Positions 18,519 through 26,296 of a DNA stretch of 37,475 bases are shown here, piece by piece (positions within the stretch are counted from its first letter, which is position 1; every line of letters begins with the position of its first letter). Position numbers and translations under genes: made by a program. The stretch lies in the NCBI RefSeq assembly GCF_009982895.1, contig NZ_WXZL01000030.1, positions 1 through 37,475 of the forward strand, given 5' to 3'. Under the pieces are notes generated by a model, which saw only the letters and a program-made list of their open reading frames with translations, was not told the origin of the DNA and ran no database searches. Origin of the DNA: Deinococcus alpinitundrae (GTDB lineage Bacteria > Deinococcota > Deinococci > Deinococcales > Deinococcaceae).

Positions 18519-18752
18519 ATGAACGATTCTACCACCCCCGAGCACAACAAACTCGACTTCATCGCTTGGCTCGTCGGCTTGCCCGCCGGAAGCCTCACCA
18601 ACATCAACCAGCTCAGCGCGGGCGAGCGCACGAAGGTCAGCGAGCGGCTGGCCGACCGGGGCAGTGACCTGGAAGCCGAGTACCTCGCCAGCCTCACGGC
18701 CCCGGTCCTGTCGGAGTTGGAGCAGGCTGAAGCCTGGCTGTGGTACTCGTGA
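18519..18752 (+). CDS. Phage early protein of unknown function
   Basis: A 77-residue, acidic, helical protein (LDFIAWLVGLPAGSLTNINQL, ERTKVSERLADRG, LSELEQAEAWLWYS). No family is recognised. AAAGGAG precedes the ATG by eight bases. It opens a run of genes joined by four-base overlaps (18749-19570). Confidence 0.6.
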   Translation: MNDSTTPEHNKLDFIAWLVGLPAGSLTNINQLSAGERTKVSERLADRGSDLEAEYLASLTAPVLSELEQAEAWLWYS

Positions 18753-18925
18753 CCCCCGCTGAGATTGCCGAGGTCGAAGCCCGGTTCCAGGCTGGAACGC
18801 ACACCGACGTCGATTTCCGTGCCCTGCTCAGTGCCGCCAAGAGCGCGCCCACCGTGCCCCAGGTCGTCGAGATGCTGCACGAAGCGGGCCGGGAGTTTGA
18901 CCGGATCACTGGTGACGCGGCATGA
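18749..18925 (+). CDS. Phage early protein of unknown function
   Basis: A 58-residue helical protein (TPAEIAEVEARFQAG, then VPQVVEMLHEAGREFDRI). The GTG at 18749 overlaps the previous stop as GTGA and is chosen for that reason; a GTG at 18740 is also in frame. No family is recognised. Confidence 0.5.
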   Translation: MTPAEIAEVEARFQAGTHTDVDFRALLSAAKSAPTVPQVVEMLHEAGREFDRITGDAA

Positions 18926-19182
18926 GCTTCGTTGACCATGACGGCTACGGGGCCACGCTGTACCTCGAATCAGACAGCAGCTCGCCCTTTGCAACCTTGG
19001 AAGGCTCAGTTCACCCTGTCATCCGTCCGCACATCACGATGGTCACTCAACAGGTCACCCACATGACCCCAGCAGACGCCCGCAACCTCGCCATGCACCT
19101 GATCGAAGCGGCCAACGCCACCGAGTTGCCGCTGACGCCTGAGCAGCGGCAAGAGTATGACCGGGCGAGTGGTCAGGGATGA
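18922..19182 (+). CDS. Phage early protein of unknown function
   Basis: An 86-residue protein coupled by ATGA overlaps on both sides. A beta-type N-terminal half (YGATLYLESDSSSPFATLEG) is followed by a helix (TPADARNLAMHLIEAANATE). No family is recognised. Confidence 0.55.
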   Translation: MSFVDHDGYGATLYLESDSSSPFATLEGSVHPVIRPHITMVTQQVTHMTPADARNLAMHLIEAANATELPLTPEQRQEYDRASGQG

Positions 19183-19388
19183 CCGCCGTTATTCAGACTC
19201 ACCCGCTGAGCGAAGCCAGCCGCACCGCTGACGCGGCTTATGCCCGGTGCTTCGAGCTGGCCCGCGAGAGGCTTCACCTCTGGCGCACTGGCGCACTGCA
19301 GGACGTGCGGGACGCGAACCGGGCGGAGGTGGAAGCCGCCCGCCTGGAGTGGCGTCGGCTGGCTGGTCTGGCCGGGGGCGCGGCATGA
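19179..19388 (+). CDS. Phage early protein of unknown function
   Basis: A 69-residue protein that is nearly all helix, with heptad-like spacing (AYARCFELARERLHLW, VRDANRAEVEAARLEWRRLAGL), possibly a coiled coil. It is joined to both neighbours by ATGA overlaps. No family is recognised. Confidence 0.5.
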   Translation: MTAVIQTHPLSEASRTADAAYARCFELARERLHLWRTGALQDVRDANRAEVEAARLEWRRLAGLAGGAA

Positions 19389-19570
19389 CCTCGCGCCTGG
19401 CTTTCAATCTCGGCGCGGCCCTGATCCTCGCTGGCCTCGCCCTGCTGCTCACGCTTGACGCCCTCACCGGCTTCCGGCTGGCCCTCACTGGTGCTGCCGG
19501 AGTCGGGCTGGTCTGCGGCGGCGTGGTGCTGCTCAACGCCACTGAATCGGCACTGGAGGTCCACCCATGA
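19385..19570 (+). CDS. Small two-helix membrane protein
   Basis: A 61-residue protein with two hydrophobic segments (about residues 7-24 and 32-52) separated by a short loop, and a single early Arg. It sits directly before the RecT gene with ATGA overlaps on both sides. Small membrane proteins in phage early operons can be superinfection or host-modifying factors; nothing specific can be said here. Confidence 0.5.
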   Translation: MTSRLAFNLGAALILAGLALLLTLDALTGFRLALTGAAGVGLVCGGVVLLNATESALEVHP

Positions 19571-20721
19571 CCGCGATTGAAGCCCGTCCGCAGAACATGG
19601 CGCTGGCCCAGCCCGGCGATTTCAGTCGCGAACAGATCGACCTCATCAAGAACACCGTCGCCGTTGGCTGCACAGACCTTGAACTGGCGCTGTTCCTCGA
19701 AGTCTGCAAAAGCACCGGTCTCAACCCCTTTCAGAAGCAGCTGTACGCCATCAAACGCAAGTCCGGTCGCGAAGAGAAGATGACGATCCAGACCGGCATC
19801 GATGGCTACCGCCTGATCGCCAGCCGCACCGGGGCGCACATGGGCACCACCGACCCCGAGTTCGGCCCCATCAAGGACGGCTACCCCGAATGGGCACGGG
19901 TCATCGTGCGCCGCCTCGTGCAGGGCCACATCGCCGACTTTCCAGCGACTGCGCGCTGGTCGGAGTACGTCCAGACCAAAGACGAATGGGTGAACGGTCA
20001 GCGCACCGGCAAAAAGACCGTCAGCGAGATGTGGACCAAGATGCCGCACACCATGCTTGGCAAGTGTGCCGAGAGCCTGGCGCTGCGGAAAGCCTTCCCT
20101 GCCGAGCTGAGCGGGATCTACACCGCCGAAGAAATGGCCCAGGCCGACAACCCCGCTCCGCCTCCCCAGCAGACCCAGGCCCGCACGGTGGATGTGACCC
20201 GCCAGATTGCCCAGGCCACGAATCCGAACGCGGCGCTTGAGGCTTGGGTGGTCAAGATCGGTGAGGCTGGAACGAAGATCAACAGGTGGGGAGGCCGTGA
20301 GCGGGCCGTCGCGGCTCTGGCGCACTTCCCTGACTGGCGCAAGGACGTTGAGCAGGCCAGGGCTGCTTACGAGGCGCTGTGCGAGGTCGGCAGGCAAATC
20401 AAAGAAGAACAGGCCGCCGCTCAGGACGTGCCGCCGTTCGACGTGGCTCCCGCTGCCGAAGCTCAGGAACTGCTGCTCAGCGACGGCCAGCGCAAAGCCC
20501 TCTGTGCCCACGCCAGCCGGGCCGGAGCCAAGACCAGCGAAGACCGCGCTGCGTTGTGGGCCTATCTGCTGGCAAGCGACAAACCGGAAGGCACGAAGAC
20601 GCTCACGGTGGAGCAGGCCCAGCGGCTGCTGGACACCATCAGCGGTATGGACACGCACGCCGCCGAACAAACACTCGCCGAGGCCCGCAACGAGTTCAAG
20701 CCCATCGCCGAAGTTGCCTAA
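19567..20721 (+). CDS. RecT/Bet family single-strand annealing protein
   Basis: A 384-residue phage recombinase that would bind and anneal single-stranded DNA during homologous recombination. Residues about 15-190 carry the Bet signature: FSREQIDLIKNTVAVGCTDL, LFLEVCKSTGLNPFQKQLYA, MTIQTGIDGYRLIASRTG and MLGKCAESLALRKAFPAELSGIY (quoted in part). The C-terminal 190 residues are longer than in lambda Bet and seem to form two further helical modules (about 205-280 and 295-375). No RecE or lambda-type exonuclease gene lies next to it. An intrinsic terminator follows. Confidence 0.9.
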   Translation: MTAIEARPQNMALAQPGDFSREQIDLIKNTVAVGCTDLELALFLEVCKSTGLNPFQKQLYAIKRKSGREEKMTIQTGIDGYRLIASRTGAHMGTTDPEFGPIKDGYPEWARVIVRRLVQGHIADFPATARWSEYVQTKDEWVNGQRTGKKTVSEMWTKMPHTMLGKCAESLALRKAFPAELSGIYTAEEMAQADNPAPPPQQTQARTVDVTRQIAQATNPNAALEAWVVKIGEAGTKINRWGGRERAVAALAHFPDWRKDVEQARAAYEALCEVGRQIKEEQAAAQDVPPFDVAPAAEAQELLLSDGQRKALCAHASRAGAKTSEDRAALWAYLLASDKPEGTKTLTVEQAQRLLDTISGMDTHAAEQTLAEARNEFKPIAEVA

Positions 20722-20728
20722 GCCCACC

Positions 20729-20754
20729 GGGCCGGAATCAACACCGGCCCTTTT
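20729..20754 (+). terminator. Terminator after the RecT gene
   Basis: GGGCCGG (20729-20735) pairs with CCGGCCC (20744-20750) around an eight-base loop, followed by TTTT. It lies inside the early operon and may be only partial or subject to antitermination. Confidence 0.55.
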
Positions 20755-20777
20755 CTGCATTCCCAGAGGACCCAGCC

Positions 20778-21332
20778 ATGAAAAATGATTACGCCGTCCG
20801 GGCTTACCGAACCGAAACCAAATACGACACCCACGACGAACTGGTGAGCGTGATGGACGTGCAGGTGCCCGCCGAGGCCCTGGAGTTTCTGCGCTCCGCC
20901 CACAACGCCCAGGACAGCAAGGACGTCACCTTCACCGTGCAGGTGGCCAACCGCACCGACGGCGACTTCCGCAAGCTGGCCTTCACCAGCAAGGGCAGCA
21001 AGATGAAGGACTTCGTTCCCGTCGCCACCTTGCAGAAGTGGTTCAACGCCGCTGACAACCTCACCAGCCTGTTCGACATGGCCGCGTATGAGTTGACGCT
21101 GATCGTCGAGGTCCGCGAGGCCCAGCAGGGCAGCCCTGAGCTGTTCGAGGAGCCTGAGCAGCCCGGTGAGGAGAGCGAACCCACCCCGCCCAACATGCGC
21201 CAGGGCAGCCCGCCCCGCCTGGCTGGAGTGCTGAACGCACCGAAGGAAGTGCAGGCGCTGCCATCCTCAGACATCGAAGACGCCGATTTCACAGTGGAAG
21301 GCGGTGAAGACAATGCCCCGGCAGCCGACTGA
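20778..21332 (+). CDS. Protein of unknown function with acidic tail, next to RecT
   Basis: A 184-residue protein. Residues 1-110 alternate beta and helical stretches (VMDVQVPAEALEFLRSAHN, VTFTVQVANRTDGDF, YELTLIVEVREA). Residues 115-184 are disordered, Pro/Glu-rich and end very acidic. An acidic tail next to an annealing protein recalls SSB-like partners, but no OB-fold motif is evident, so this is only a suggestion. It overlaps the next gene. Confidence 0.55.
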   Translation: MKNDYAVRAYRTETKYDTHDELVSVMDVQVPAEALEFLRSAHNAQDSKDVTFTVQVANRTDGDFRKLAFTSKGSKMKDFVPVATLQKWFNAADNLTSLFDMAAYELTLIVEVREAQQGSPELFEEPEQPGEESEPTPPNMRQGSPPRLAGVLNAPKEVQALPSSDIEDADFTVEGGEDNAPAAD

Positions 21333-21510
21333 ACCCAAGTACCTCGAAGTGCCCCAGGCCGCTGAGCGATTGCACGTCTCGTCCAGCCTGCTTTACCGCG
21401 AAATCCGGGCCGGGCGCTTCCCAGCCGTGAAGTTGGGGCTGAGACTGCTGCGCGTGCCGGTGGCGGAGTTGGAGAAGTGGCAGGCCGAGCAACTGGCAGG
21501 TAGGAAATGA
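21304..21510 (+). CDS. Excisionase-family helix-turn-helix protein
   Basis: A 68-residue MerR/excisionase-like DNA-binding protein (HTH_17 type): YLEVPQAAERLHVSSSLLYR, then EIRAGRFPAVKLGLRLLRVP and a closing helix VAELEKWQ. It may act as Xis with the integrase or as a regulator. The start is GTG 21304 or ATG 21313; both overlap the previous gene's end. Confidence 0.7.
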   Translation: MKTMPRQPTEPKYLEVPQAAERLHVSSSLLYREIRAGRFPAVKLGLRLLRVPVAELEKWQAEQLAGRK

Positions 21511-21575
21511 CCGCCGTCCACAGCCAGTTCCTCAAGCACCTGACGCAGCGTTTGGCAGCCCCAGTCTGCAAATGC

Positions 21576-22043
21576 TCAGGGAAGTTCCGGCGCACCTGGG
21601 GCGAAAAGGAACTCAACTTGAACCGGACGAGGGCTGACTTGATGAACCAGGAACGCGATTTCCAGCGTCTGAGGCCCCTGCGCTGTGGCGAGATCCACGA
21701 GCAGGCGGCGCTCGTGTTGCACCGTCAGCAGCCCTTCGCAGTCAAGGCCACGCTCGTAGGCATTTTTGGCCATCAGCAACAAGCGCTCGGTATTCATAAG
21801 CAAGAGCTCTTTCCCCGGGTGCAGCAGCTGATATGTCGGCCAGCCGATCGCCAGGTCTTTCTGACCGACGCTCCACAGCAGGCGCAGCCGGTGAAGGACG
21901 GCCAGCCCTGGCCCCAGGTTGAACAGATCGATGTGCGGAGTTGCAAAGCGCTCAGGGGCGGTCAGGTCCTCTCGCAAGGCCGTGATGGCCACCACACCAC
22001 CTGCCTGTCCAACCAGTCGGCGACTGTCGTCCTGAGTTTTCAT
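21576..22043 (-). CDS. Protein of unknown function, opposite strand
   Basis: A 155-residue protein read against the early operon. The sequence is protein-like, with Leu-rich helices (GPGLAVLHRLRLLWSVG, LLLMNTERLLLMAKNAYERG) and no membrane segment. The ATG at 22043 follows GGTGGAAG. No family is recognised. The antisense frame on the plus strand is long but of poorer composition. A leftward gene here could be expressed in the lysogen. Confidence 0.45.
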   Translation of the reverse strand: MKTQDDSRRLVGQAGGVVAITALREDLTAPERFATPHIDLFNLGPGLAVLHRLRLLWSVGQKDLAIGWPTYQLLHPGKELLLMNTERLLLMAKNAYERGLDCEGLLTVQHERRLLVDLATAQGPQTLEIAFLVHQVSPRPVQVEFLFAPGAPELP

Positions 22044-22141
22044 TCTTCCACCCTATCGCCCAGGCGCAGCAGAACCCGGCAAATATTCTTGATCTACCAT
22101 TTCAGGAACCTTAGCGTGGCCCAACAAGAGGCGGCAGTCTG

Positions 22142-22261
22142 ATGATTGACTACCGGACTCATCCCGTCACCCTGCACGCGGCCTTAGCCGTCAACGCCCG
22201 CCTGCCTTTCCACCCTCTTGACCGTCGACCAGCGCGCCGTCACGCGCACCGGGGAGGCTGA
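22142..22261 (+). CDS. Possible 39-residue protein before the replication gene
   Basis: A short frame (MIDYRTHPVTLHAALAVNAR and on, basic and His-rich at the end) stops one base before the ATG of the replication initiator, and its 3' end contains that gene's SD GGGGAGG. The spacing suggests coupling. AGAGG lies upstream. No family is recognised. Confidence 0.35.
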   Translation: MIDYRTHPVTLHAALAVNARLPFHPLDRRPARRHAHRGG

Positions 22262-22262
22262 G

Positions 22263-23273
22263 ATGAGCTGGCAAGCGACCGAGGCCGTCATGCAAACCAG
22301 TCGGGCAACCGGCTCAGCTCGCCTGGTCCTGATGGTCATGGCAACCTTCGCCGACGAACAAGCCGAGGCATGGCCCAGCGCCGAAACAGTCGCCGAGCGC
22401 GCTGCCCTCAGTGAACGTCAGACCCGCACCGTGCTGGCCGGGCTGGTCAAGGCGGGTGAACTCATCATCACTCGCCCCGGTGGAGGCCGTCAGACCACCA
22501 CGAAGTACCTTCTCCCCCATCTGGCCTGGCTGGAAACCCTGCAATCCAGCGCCGATACCCTGCGGCCCACCGCACCTCTTAAACCGGCGAACCGGGGGCA
22601 GTTCGGTCAAGAAAGGGTGCAATCTGGCGTCAATACCCTGCAATCTGGCGCAGAAAGGGTGCAATTTCAGGCCGATACCCTGCGGCCCACCGCACCCGAA
22701 CCAAGAACCACCAATAGAACCATAGAACCACCAAGAACAGATGCGCGGGAAAACGCCGCGCCGGTTCTGGCTGAAGGCTTTGAACTCATCGAAGTCCCCG
22801 AACAGCAGGCCGCTGACGCGGCAAGTGCCCAGCAACCTGATCTCTCACCGGATGTTGTCCCCGCATCCCCAGAACCGGAGCCGGGAAAAGCCACGAGCAA
22901 GACACATGTTCCGCGCCGCGCCGGGCTGGCCTTGCCCGCTGTGCCCGCCGACCTGGCCGCCGTGCCCGGCATGCCGGAGGCCTGGGCCGACTGGATGACT
23001 TACCGCCGCCAACGCCGTTGGACAACCGCGCCCATGACGGTCACGGGGATGTTTGCCAAGTTGCGGGCTTACGCCGCCGAGGGTGACAACCCGGTGGAGG
23101 TGATCCAAAACAGCATTGCTAACGGCTGGCAGGGCCTCTTTCCCGCCGAAAAGCCGAGGAACCTGAAGTTCCCGAGCCGCCCGCAGCCCACCGAAGCCGC
23201 CGACGCCCGCGCCCTGCACACCGCCCAGGCTGTGTACGCCGCACTCCAGGAGGAGGAGCGCCTTGCTTTCTGA
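22263..23273 (+). CDS. Phage replication initiator-like protein (winged helix)
   Basis: A 336-residue protein. Residues about 17-85 are a winged helix of the phage replication type (VLMVMATFADEQAEAWPSAE, then LSERQTRTVLAGLVKAGEL). Residues 92-145 contain six 7-residue repeats (TLQSSAD, TLRPTAP, RVQSGVN, TLQSGAE, RVQFQAD, TLRPTAP) encoded by 21-bp DNA iterons. A disordered linker follows, and the C-terminus (about 235-315) has WADWMTYRRQRRWTTAPMT and SIANGWQGLFP, typical of phage replisome organisers. The ATG at 22263 has GGGGAGG five bases upstream. Like lambda O, the gene may contain the phage origin. It overlaps the next gene. Confidence 0.75.
   Translation: MSWQATEAVMQTSRATGSARLVLMVMATFADEQAEAWPSAETVAERAALSERQTRTVLAGLVKAGELIITRPGGGRQTTTKYLLPHLAWLETLQSSADTLRPTAPLKPANRGQFGQERVQSGVNTLQSGAERVQFQADTLRPTAPEPRTTNRTIEPPRTDARENAAPVLAEGFELIEVPEQQAADAASAQQPDLSPDVVPASPEPEPGKATSKTHVPRRAGLALPAVPADLAAVPGMPEAWADWMTYRRQRRWTTAPMTVTGMFAKLRAYAAEGDNPVEVIQNSIANGWQGLFPAEKPRNLKFPSRPQPTEAADARALHTAQAVYAALQEEERLAF
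22536..22697 (+). repeat. 21-bp iterons, candidate phage replication origin
   Basis: Related 21-bp units start at 22536, 22557, 22614, 22635, 22656 and 22677; the last four are in exact tandem. The units share (A/C)CCCTGCAATCTGGCG or AGGGTGCAATCTGGCG, and the units at 22557 and 22677 share TACCCTGCGGCCCACCGCAC. They are followed by an A-rich stretch (22698-22742) with repeated AGAACCA. The layout is that of iterons plus an unwinding region. Confidence 0.6.
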
Positions 23274-23748
23274 CCATGTGTTTGCCGCTGGCTGGACCGT
23301 GCTTCAAGACCGCTTTGGCCGCGCTTTCTCAACCCAGACCACCAAGATTTACCGCGAGATTCTGAAGGCCGAGCTGACCGACGCCGAGTTCCAGACCGCC
23401 TGCCGCGCCGCGTTCCGCTTTGAAACCTACTTCCCCAGCCCTCAGAAGCTGATTGACCTCGCCACCGGCAAGGACTTCGAAGCGCTGGCACTCAGTGAGT
23501 GGGACGCCTGCCTGACCCGCGCCCGCAGCGGCGAGATGGCGACCCTGCCGAACACCAGCGCCCGAATCCTGATGAACAGCGCCACCAACGGCGTGCCACT
23601 TGGAAGCGTCGCGGCGGATCGTCTCGATTGGATCAAGCGCGAGTTCGTCAAGCGCTACGCCGCCCAGCTCGCCGCCGAAGCCCAACAGCGCACGCCTGCC
23701 GTGCTGCCCACCGTGCAAAGGGAGCTGACCCATGTTGCTGCCGACTGA
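23263..23748 (+). CDS. Putative phage helicase-loader-like protein
   Basis: A 161-residue protein directly after the initiator. Its first 90 residues are helical (VFAAGWTVLQDRFGRAFST, TKIYREILKAELTD) with FRFETYFPSPQKLIDLA, a phrase that recalls N-terminal domains of phage helicase loaders such as G39P. This and the lambda O-P type order suggest loading of the host helicase; the assignment is tentative. The TTG start at 23263 has AGGAGGAG four bases upstream and overlaps the initiator end. Confidence 0.5.
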   Translation: MLSDHVFAAGWTVLQDRFGRAFSTQTTKIYREILKAELTDAEFQTACRAAFRFETYFPSPQKLIDLATGKDFEALALSEWDACLTRARSGEMATLPNTSARILMNSATNGVPLGSVAADRLDWIKREFVKRYAAQLAAEAQQRTPAVLPTVQRELTHVAAD

Positions 23749-23977
23749 CCCCGCCCGCTCAGGCCGCCCAGTGGCCTTCGGCGAAGCGCTTGGTGCGAAG
23801 GAAGGCGAAGCGCTGATGCTGAACACCGCCGAAGCCGCTGTGTGCCACCGCTGCGGTGCTGAGCCGCGCCTGTACACCCATGCCAGCCCGAAAGGCCGGG
23901 AAGTCGCCATCTGGATTCCGGTGGATCACGCCTGCAAGGGGCGCGGCAATTTGCGGCTCCACGAGGCCCGGCCGTGA
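23732..23977 (+). CDS. Small zinc-finger-like phage protein
   Basis: An 81-residue protein with CHRCG (about 38-42) and a later VDHACKG, a possible Cys/His metal site. It overlaps the previous gene by 17 bases and the next one as GTGA. No family is recognised. Confidence 0.5.
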   Translation: MLLPTDPARSGRPVAFGEALGAKEGEALMLNTAEAAVCHRCGAEPRLYTHASPKGREVAIWIPVDHACKGRGNLRLHEARP

Positions 23978-24234
23978 CCGCTCCTGCCATCACCCGGCAT
24001 GCCCTGGAGCGCGCCCGTACCCGCTGGCAGTGCCCCGACGATCAGGCCGCCCGCGCCGCCATCGCCCGCGTGATCGAAGAAGGCCACTGGAGCCGCACCA
24101 GCCAGCGCCAAGAGGTCTACACCCTCGGCCAGCACGTCTGCCGGATCGACCCCCGCGCCCGCACCGTCGTCACCGTCCTGGTGCGCGGCCAGCGCCGCCT
24201 GAAACGCCTGTGCCGCCAGATGCGAGGTTCTTAG
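23974..24234 (+). CDS. Small basic phage protein of unknown function
   Basis: An 86-residue Arg-rich protein (ITRHALERARTRWQ, then VTVLVRGQRRLKRLCRQM). The opening ITRHALERA and central strand pair recall DUF4258-like folds, but this is weak. The GTG at 23974 overlaps the previous stop; the next gene begins directly after its stop (TAGATG). Confidence 0.5.
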   Translation: MTAPAITRHALERARTRWQCPDDQAARAAIARVIEEGHWSRTSQRQEVYTLGQHVCRIDPRARTVVTVLVRGQRRLKRLCRQMRGS

Positions 24235-24801
24235 ATGCCAGCCAAACGCCACTACGCCGACAAGGCCGCCGTGAAGTTCCTGCGCGGCACGACCTTCAGC
24301 AGCCCCGACGAAGCCATTCAGGCTGGAGCCAGGACCGAGGAACAGTGGTCGGCGTTCATGAAAGGGGAGGCGGCCCGGTTCTGGAGCGCGAACGGCCAAA
24401 AAGCGAGGCGGGCAGTCAGGAAGCGCCACCCGATCCGACGAAAGACGCGAAAAAAGGCTGAAAATCAGACAGCAATCCTGTCAATTGGTGCAAAAAAGCC
24501 GAACCCTGACGTGCTGGCGCTAGAAAAACGTGCTCACGAATGGCCCCGCACGGGTGGGATAGGCCGGCCTGGTGTTGAAATCTCCGCCCGCGCCGCTTAT
24601 GCGCTCTACCTCGACTTCGCCCGTCACGCAGTGGCCGGTGACTTCCCGCGCTGGCTGGCTTGTCACTCTGGCGTGAACCGCGAGACGTGCCGTGAGCGCT
24701 TCAAGGCCGGGTGCGCCCTGGCCCTCGGCGTCAATCCCAGGTGGAATCAGTCGGGCCTGCTCGCCGAGCTGCGCGAGCGTGAAACGAAAGGAGCGACATG
24801 A
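24235..24801 (+). CDS. Phage protein of unknown function
   Basis: A 188-residue, strongly basic protein. The middle (about 55-80) is Lys/Arg-rich (KARRAVRKRHPIRRKTRKK), suggesting nucleic-acid binding. The C-terminal part has helices around YALYLDFARHAVAGDFPRWL. No family is recognised. It is coupled to the next gene by an ATGA overlap. Confidence 0.5.
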   Translation: MPAKRHYADKAAVKFLRGTTFSSPDEAIQAGARTEEQWSAFMKGEAARFWSANGQKARRAVRKRHPIRRKTRKKAENQTAILSIGAKKPNPDVLALEKRAHEWPRTGGIGRPGVEISARAAYALYLDFARHAVAGDFPRWLACHSGVNRETCRERFKAGCALALGVNPRWNQSGLLAELRERETKGAT

Positions 24802-25373
24802 GCGCGCCTCTCGCGCACCTCGAACAGCGCGCACTGACGCTCGAACAGGAGATGGCCGCGTGGGGCGTGCGCTTCCAGGCCACGCAGCGCAGCATGGCCG
24901 ACCGCGCTCGCGAAGCACGCCAGCTCCACCTGCGCTGGCTGGCCGCCGGGCATCACGGTGACTTCAGCACCGCCCTGAGCAAAGCCGCCAGAATCAGTCG
25001 CACAACCGCTTGGCGACTGTGGCGAAGTGGCCTCGCGCTCGAAGCCGGGGTGAGCGCCCAAGCCGATCAAACAGACCTGATCGAAGCCGCCCGCGCACTG
25101 GACAAGGGCGTGACCGTGCCAGAAATCGACAAGGCCATCACCGCCGGGACGCTCAGGGACGTGGCGAATCTGGCCGACGTGGGCATGGTAGGCCGGTCCA
25201 TGTCAGCCGAGGCCGCCGGGCTCAGGGAACAGGTGCAGCAGCGCCTCGGGCTGCTCGACCTTGATCACCTTCCCGCCGTCGAGCGGGACGAACTGGTGTT
25301 CAGCGCCTTCCTGACGGTTTCAGATGAAACGCTGCGCGGGATTGTCAGTAGCTACCGGAGAGTGACCGAGTGA
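24798..25373 (+). CDS. Phage HTH-like protein of unknown function
   Basis: A 191-residue helical protein. The segment ALSKAARISRTTAWRLWRSG (about 55-75) looks like a helix-turn-helix. An amphipathic helix at the N-terminus (LEQRALTLEQEMAAWGVRFQ) could mediate dimerisation. No family is recognised. It is joined to both neighbours by four-base overlaps. Confidence 0.5.
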   Translation: MSAPLAHLEQRALTLEQEMAAWGVRFQATQRSMADRAREARQLHLRWLAAGHHGDFSTALSKAARISRTTAWRLWRSGLALEAGVSAQADQTDLIEAARALDKGVTVPEIDKAITAGTLRDVANLADVGMVGRSMSAEAAGLREQVQQRLGLLDLDHLPAVERDELVFSAFLTVSDETLRGIVSSYRRVTE

Positions 25374-25657
25374 ACCGCTCCCGCAGCCGCCCGAAGCCCC
25401 GCAGGCACCGCCACCGCAACAGGAGGCCCACCGTGAACGACCCCGCCGCCCTCGCCCTGCTGAGTGCCAGTGCCAAGAGCGCGCCCGACTTCGCGCACCT
25501 CAGCACCCTGCATGCCCAGGCCGGAGTCGAGTGGCACCGCGCCGCCCAGCTCGCCCGCCAGCTGGTGAAAGGCGGGCTGTGGGCCGTGACGGGCCGGGCG
25601 GAGCGAACGCGCTACGTCATCACGCCGGACGGGCTGGCGCTGCTGGAAGGGCAGTGA
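25370..25657 (+). CDS. Winged-helix-like phage protein
   Basis: A 95-residue protein with a very basic N-terminus (about 1-20, nearly all Arg, Pro, His, Lys). A winged-helix-like domain follows (WHRAAQLARQLVKGGLWAV, then TRYVITPDGLALLEG). It could be a DNA-binding accessory factor. GTGA overlaps join it to both neighbours; the following gene is the VRR-NUC nuclease. Confidence 0.5.
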   Translation: MNRSRSRPKPRRHRHRNRRPTVNDPAALALLSASAKSAPDFAHLSTLHAQAGVEWHRAAQLARQLVKGGLWAVTGRAERTRYVITPDGLALLEGQ

Positions 25658-25995
25658 GCCGCGCCCGCTTCCAGAAGGTCAGCAAGGTAGACGGCGGCCT
25701 GCTCGAATCGACGATCCAAGCGCAGATCGTTCAAGCCCTCAAGCTCACCGGCTGGACAGTTATGGAAGCCCTCAAAGGCTCAGCACGCGGCGGCGTGGTT
25801 TACAGCACGCCCGGCATCCCTGACCTGATCGCCGTGAAGTCGGGTCGGGTGGTGTTCTTGGAGGTCAAGCGTCCAAAAACGGGCAAGCTCAGCCTCTCGC
25901 AGCGCACCTTGCACGCCGAACTCACCAGCGCCGGGGCCGCGCTGTATGTGGTGACGAGTGCCGAGGAAGCGCTCAGGGCTGCTTTGGCTGGATGA
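25654..25995 (+). CDS. VRR-NUC domain nuclease
   Basis: A 113-residue nuclease of the PD-(D/E)XK superfamily, VRR-NUC type. ESTIQAQIVQALKLTGW is the first helix. GIPDLIAVKSGRVVFLEVKRP carries the catalytic Asp and the E-x-K pair, and LSQRTLHAEL the conserved Gln. Phage members are proposed Holliday-junction resolvases or structure-specific nucleases. The GTG at 25654 overlaps the previous stop and is the only start giving a compact domain. It ends the early operon. Confidence 0.8.
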   Translation: MSRARFQKVSKVDGGLLESTIQAQIVQALKLTGWTVMEALKGSARGGVVYSTPGIPDLIAVKSGRVVFLEVKRPKTGKLSLSQRTLHAELTSAGAALYVVTSAEEALRAALAG

Positions 25996-26017
25996 CGACT
26001 TCAAGGCCGAGGGCGTC

Positions 26018-26281
26018 CTAATAGATCCTCAAGATCCTCAAAATGCAATCTACAAAGAAAAAGCCCGCCAGAACCATCTGTCCAACCGTAAATTGCTTGC
26101 GCTCTAAAATACCCCAGCCAATCAGAAGCAGCCCCATGACGACACCAAGGACGAGGATGTTAGAGGCCGTCAAGTTATCCATGACATCTGAACGCCATTC
26201 GACGACTGCTTGAACCAAGCGTGCGAGGCCCGTCAGTACAAGTAGCGTGCGGCCAAACCCCAACGTAATGAGTCGATTCAT
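26018..26281 (-). CDS. Small membrane protein of unknown function
   Basis: An 87-residue protein with three hydrophobic segments (about residues 6-26, 42-58 and 68-85). It lies 15 bases downstream of the HTH regulator gene, so both are expressed from the minus strand. The position fits lysogenic cargo such as a superinfection or host-surface factor, but no family is recognised. Confidence 0.55.
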   Translation of the reverse strand: MNRLITLGFGRTLLVLTGLARLVQAVVEWRSDVMDNLTASNILVLGVVMGLLLIGWGILERKQFTVGQMVLAGFFFVDCILRILRIY

Positions 26282-26296
26282 CGTTGGCTCTTGCGC

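Noticed and set aside
19189..20760. Long minus-strand open frame opposite the RecT gene
   Set aside because: Antisense shadow; it also spans several well-coupled early genes.
21507..22142. 211-codon plus-strand frame starting in an ATGA overlap after the excisionase-like gene
   Set aside because: Only the first 30 or so residues look natural; the rest is Gln/Arg-rich antisense-type text opposite a better minus-strand frame. A disrupted gene start cannot be excluded.
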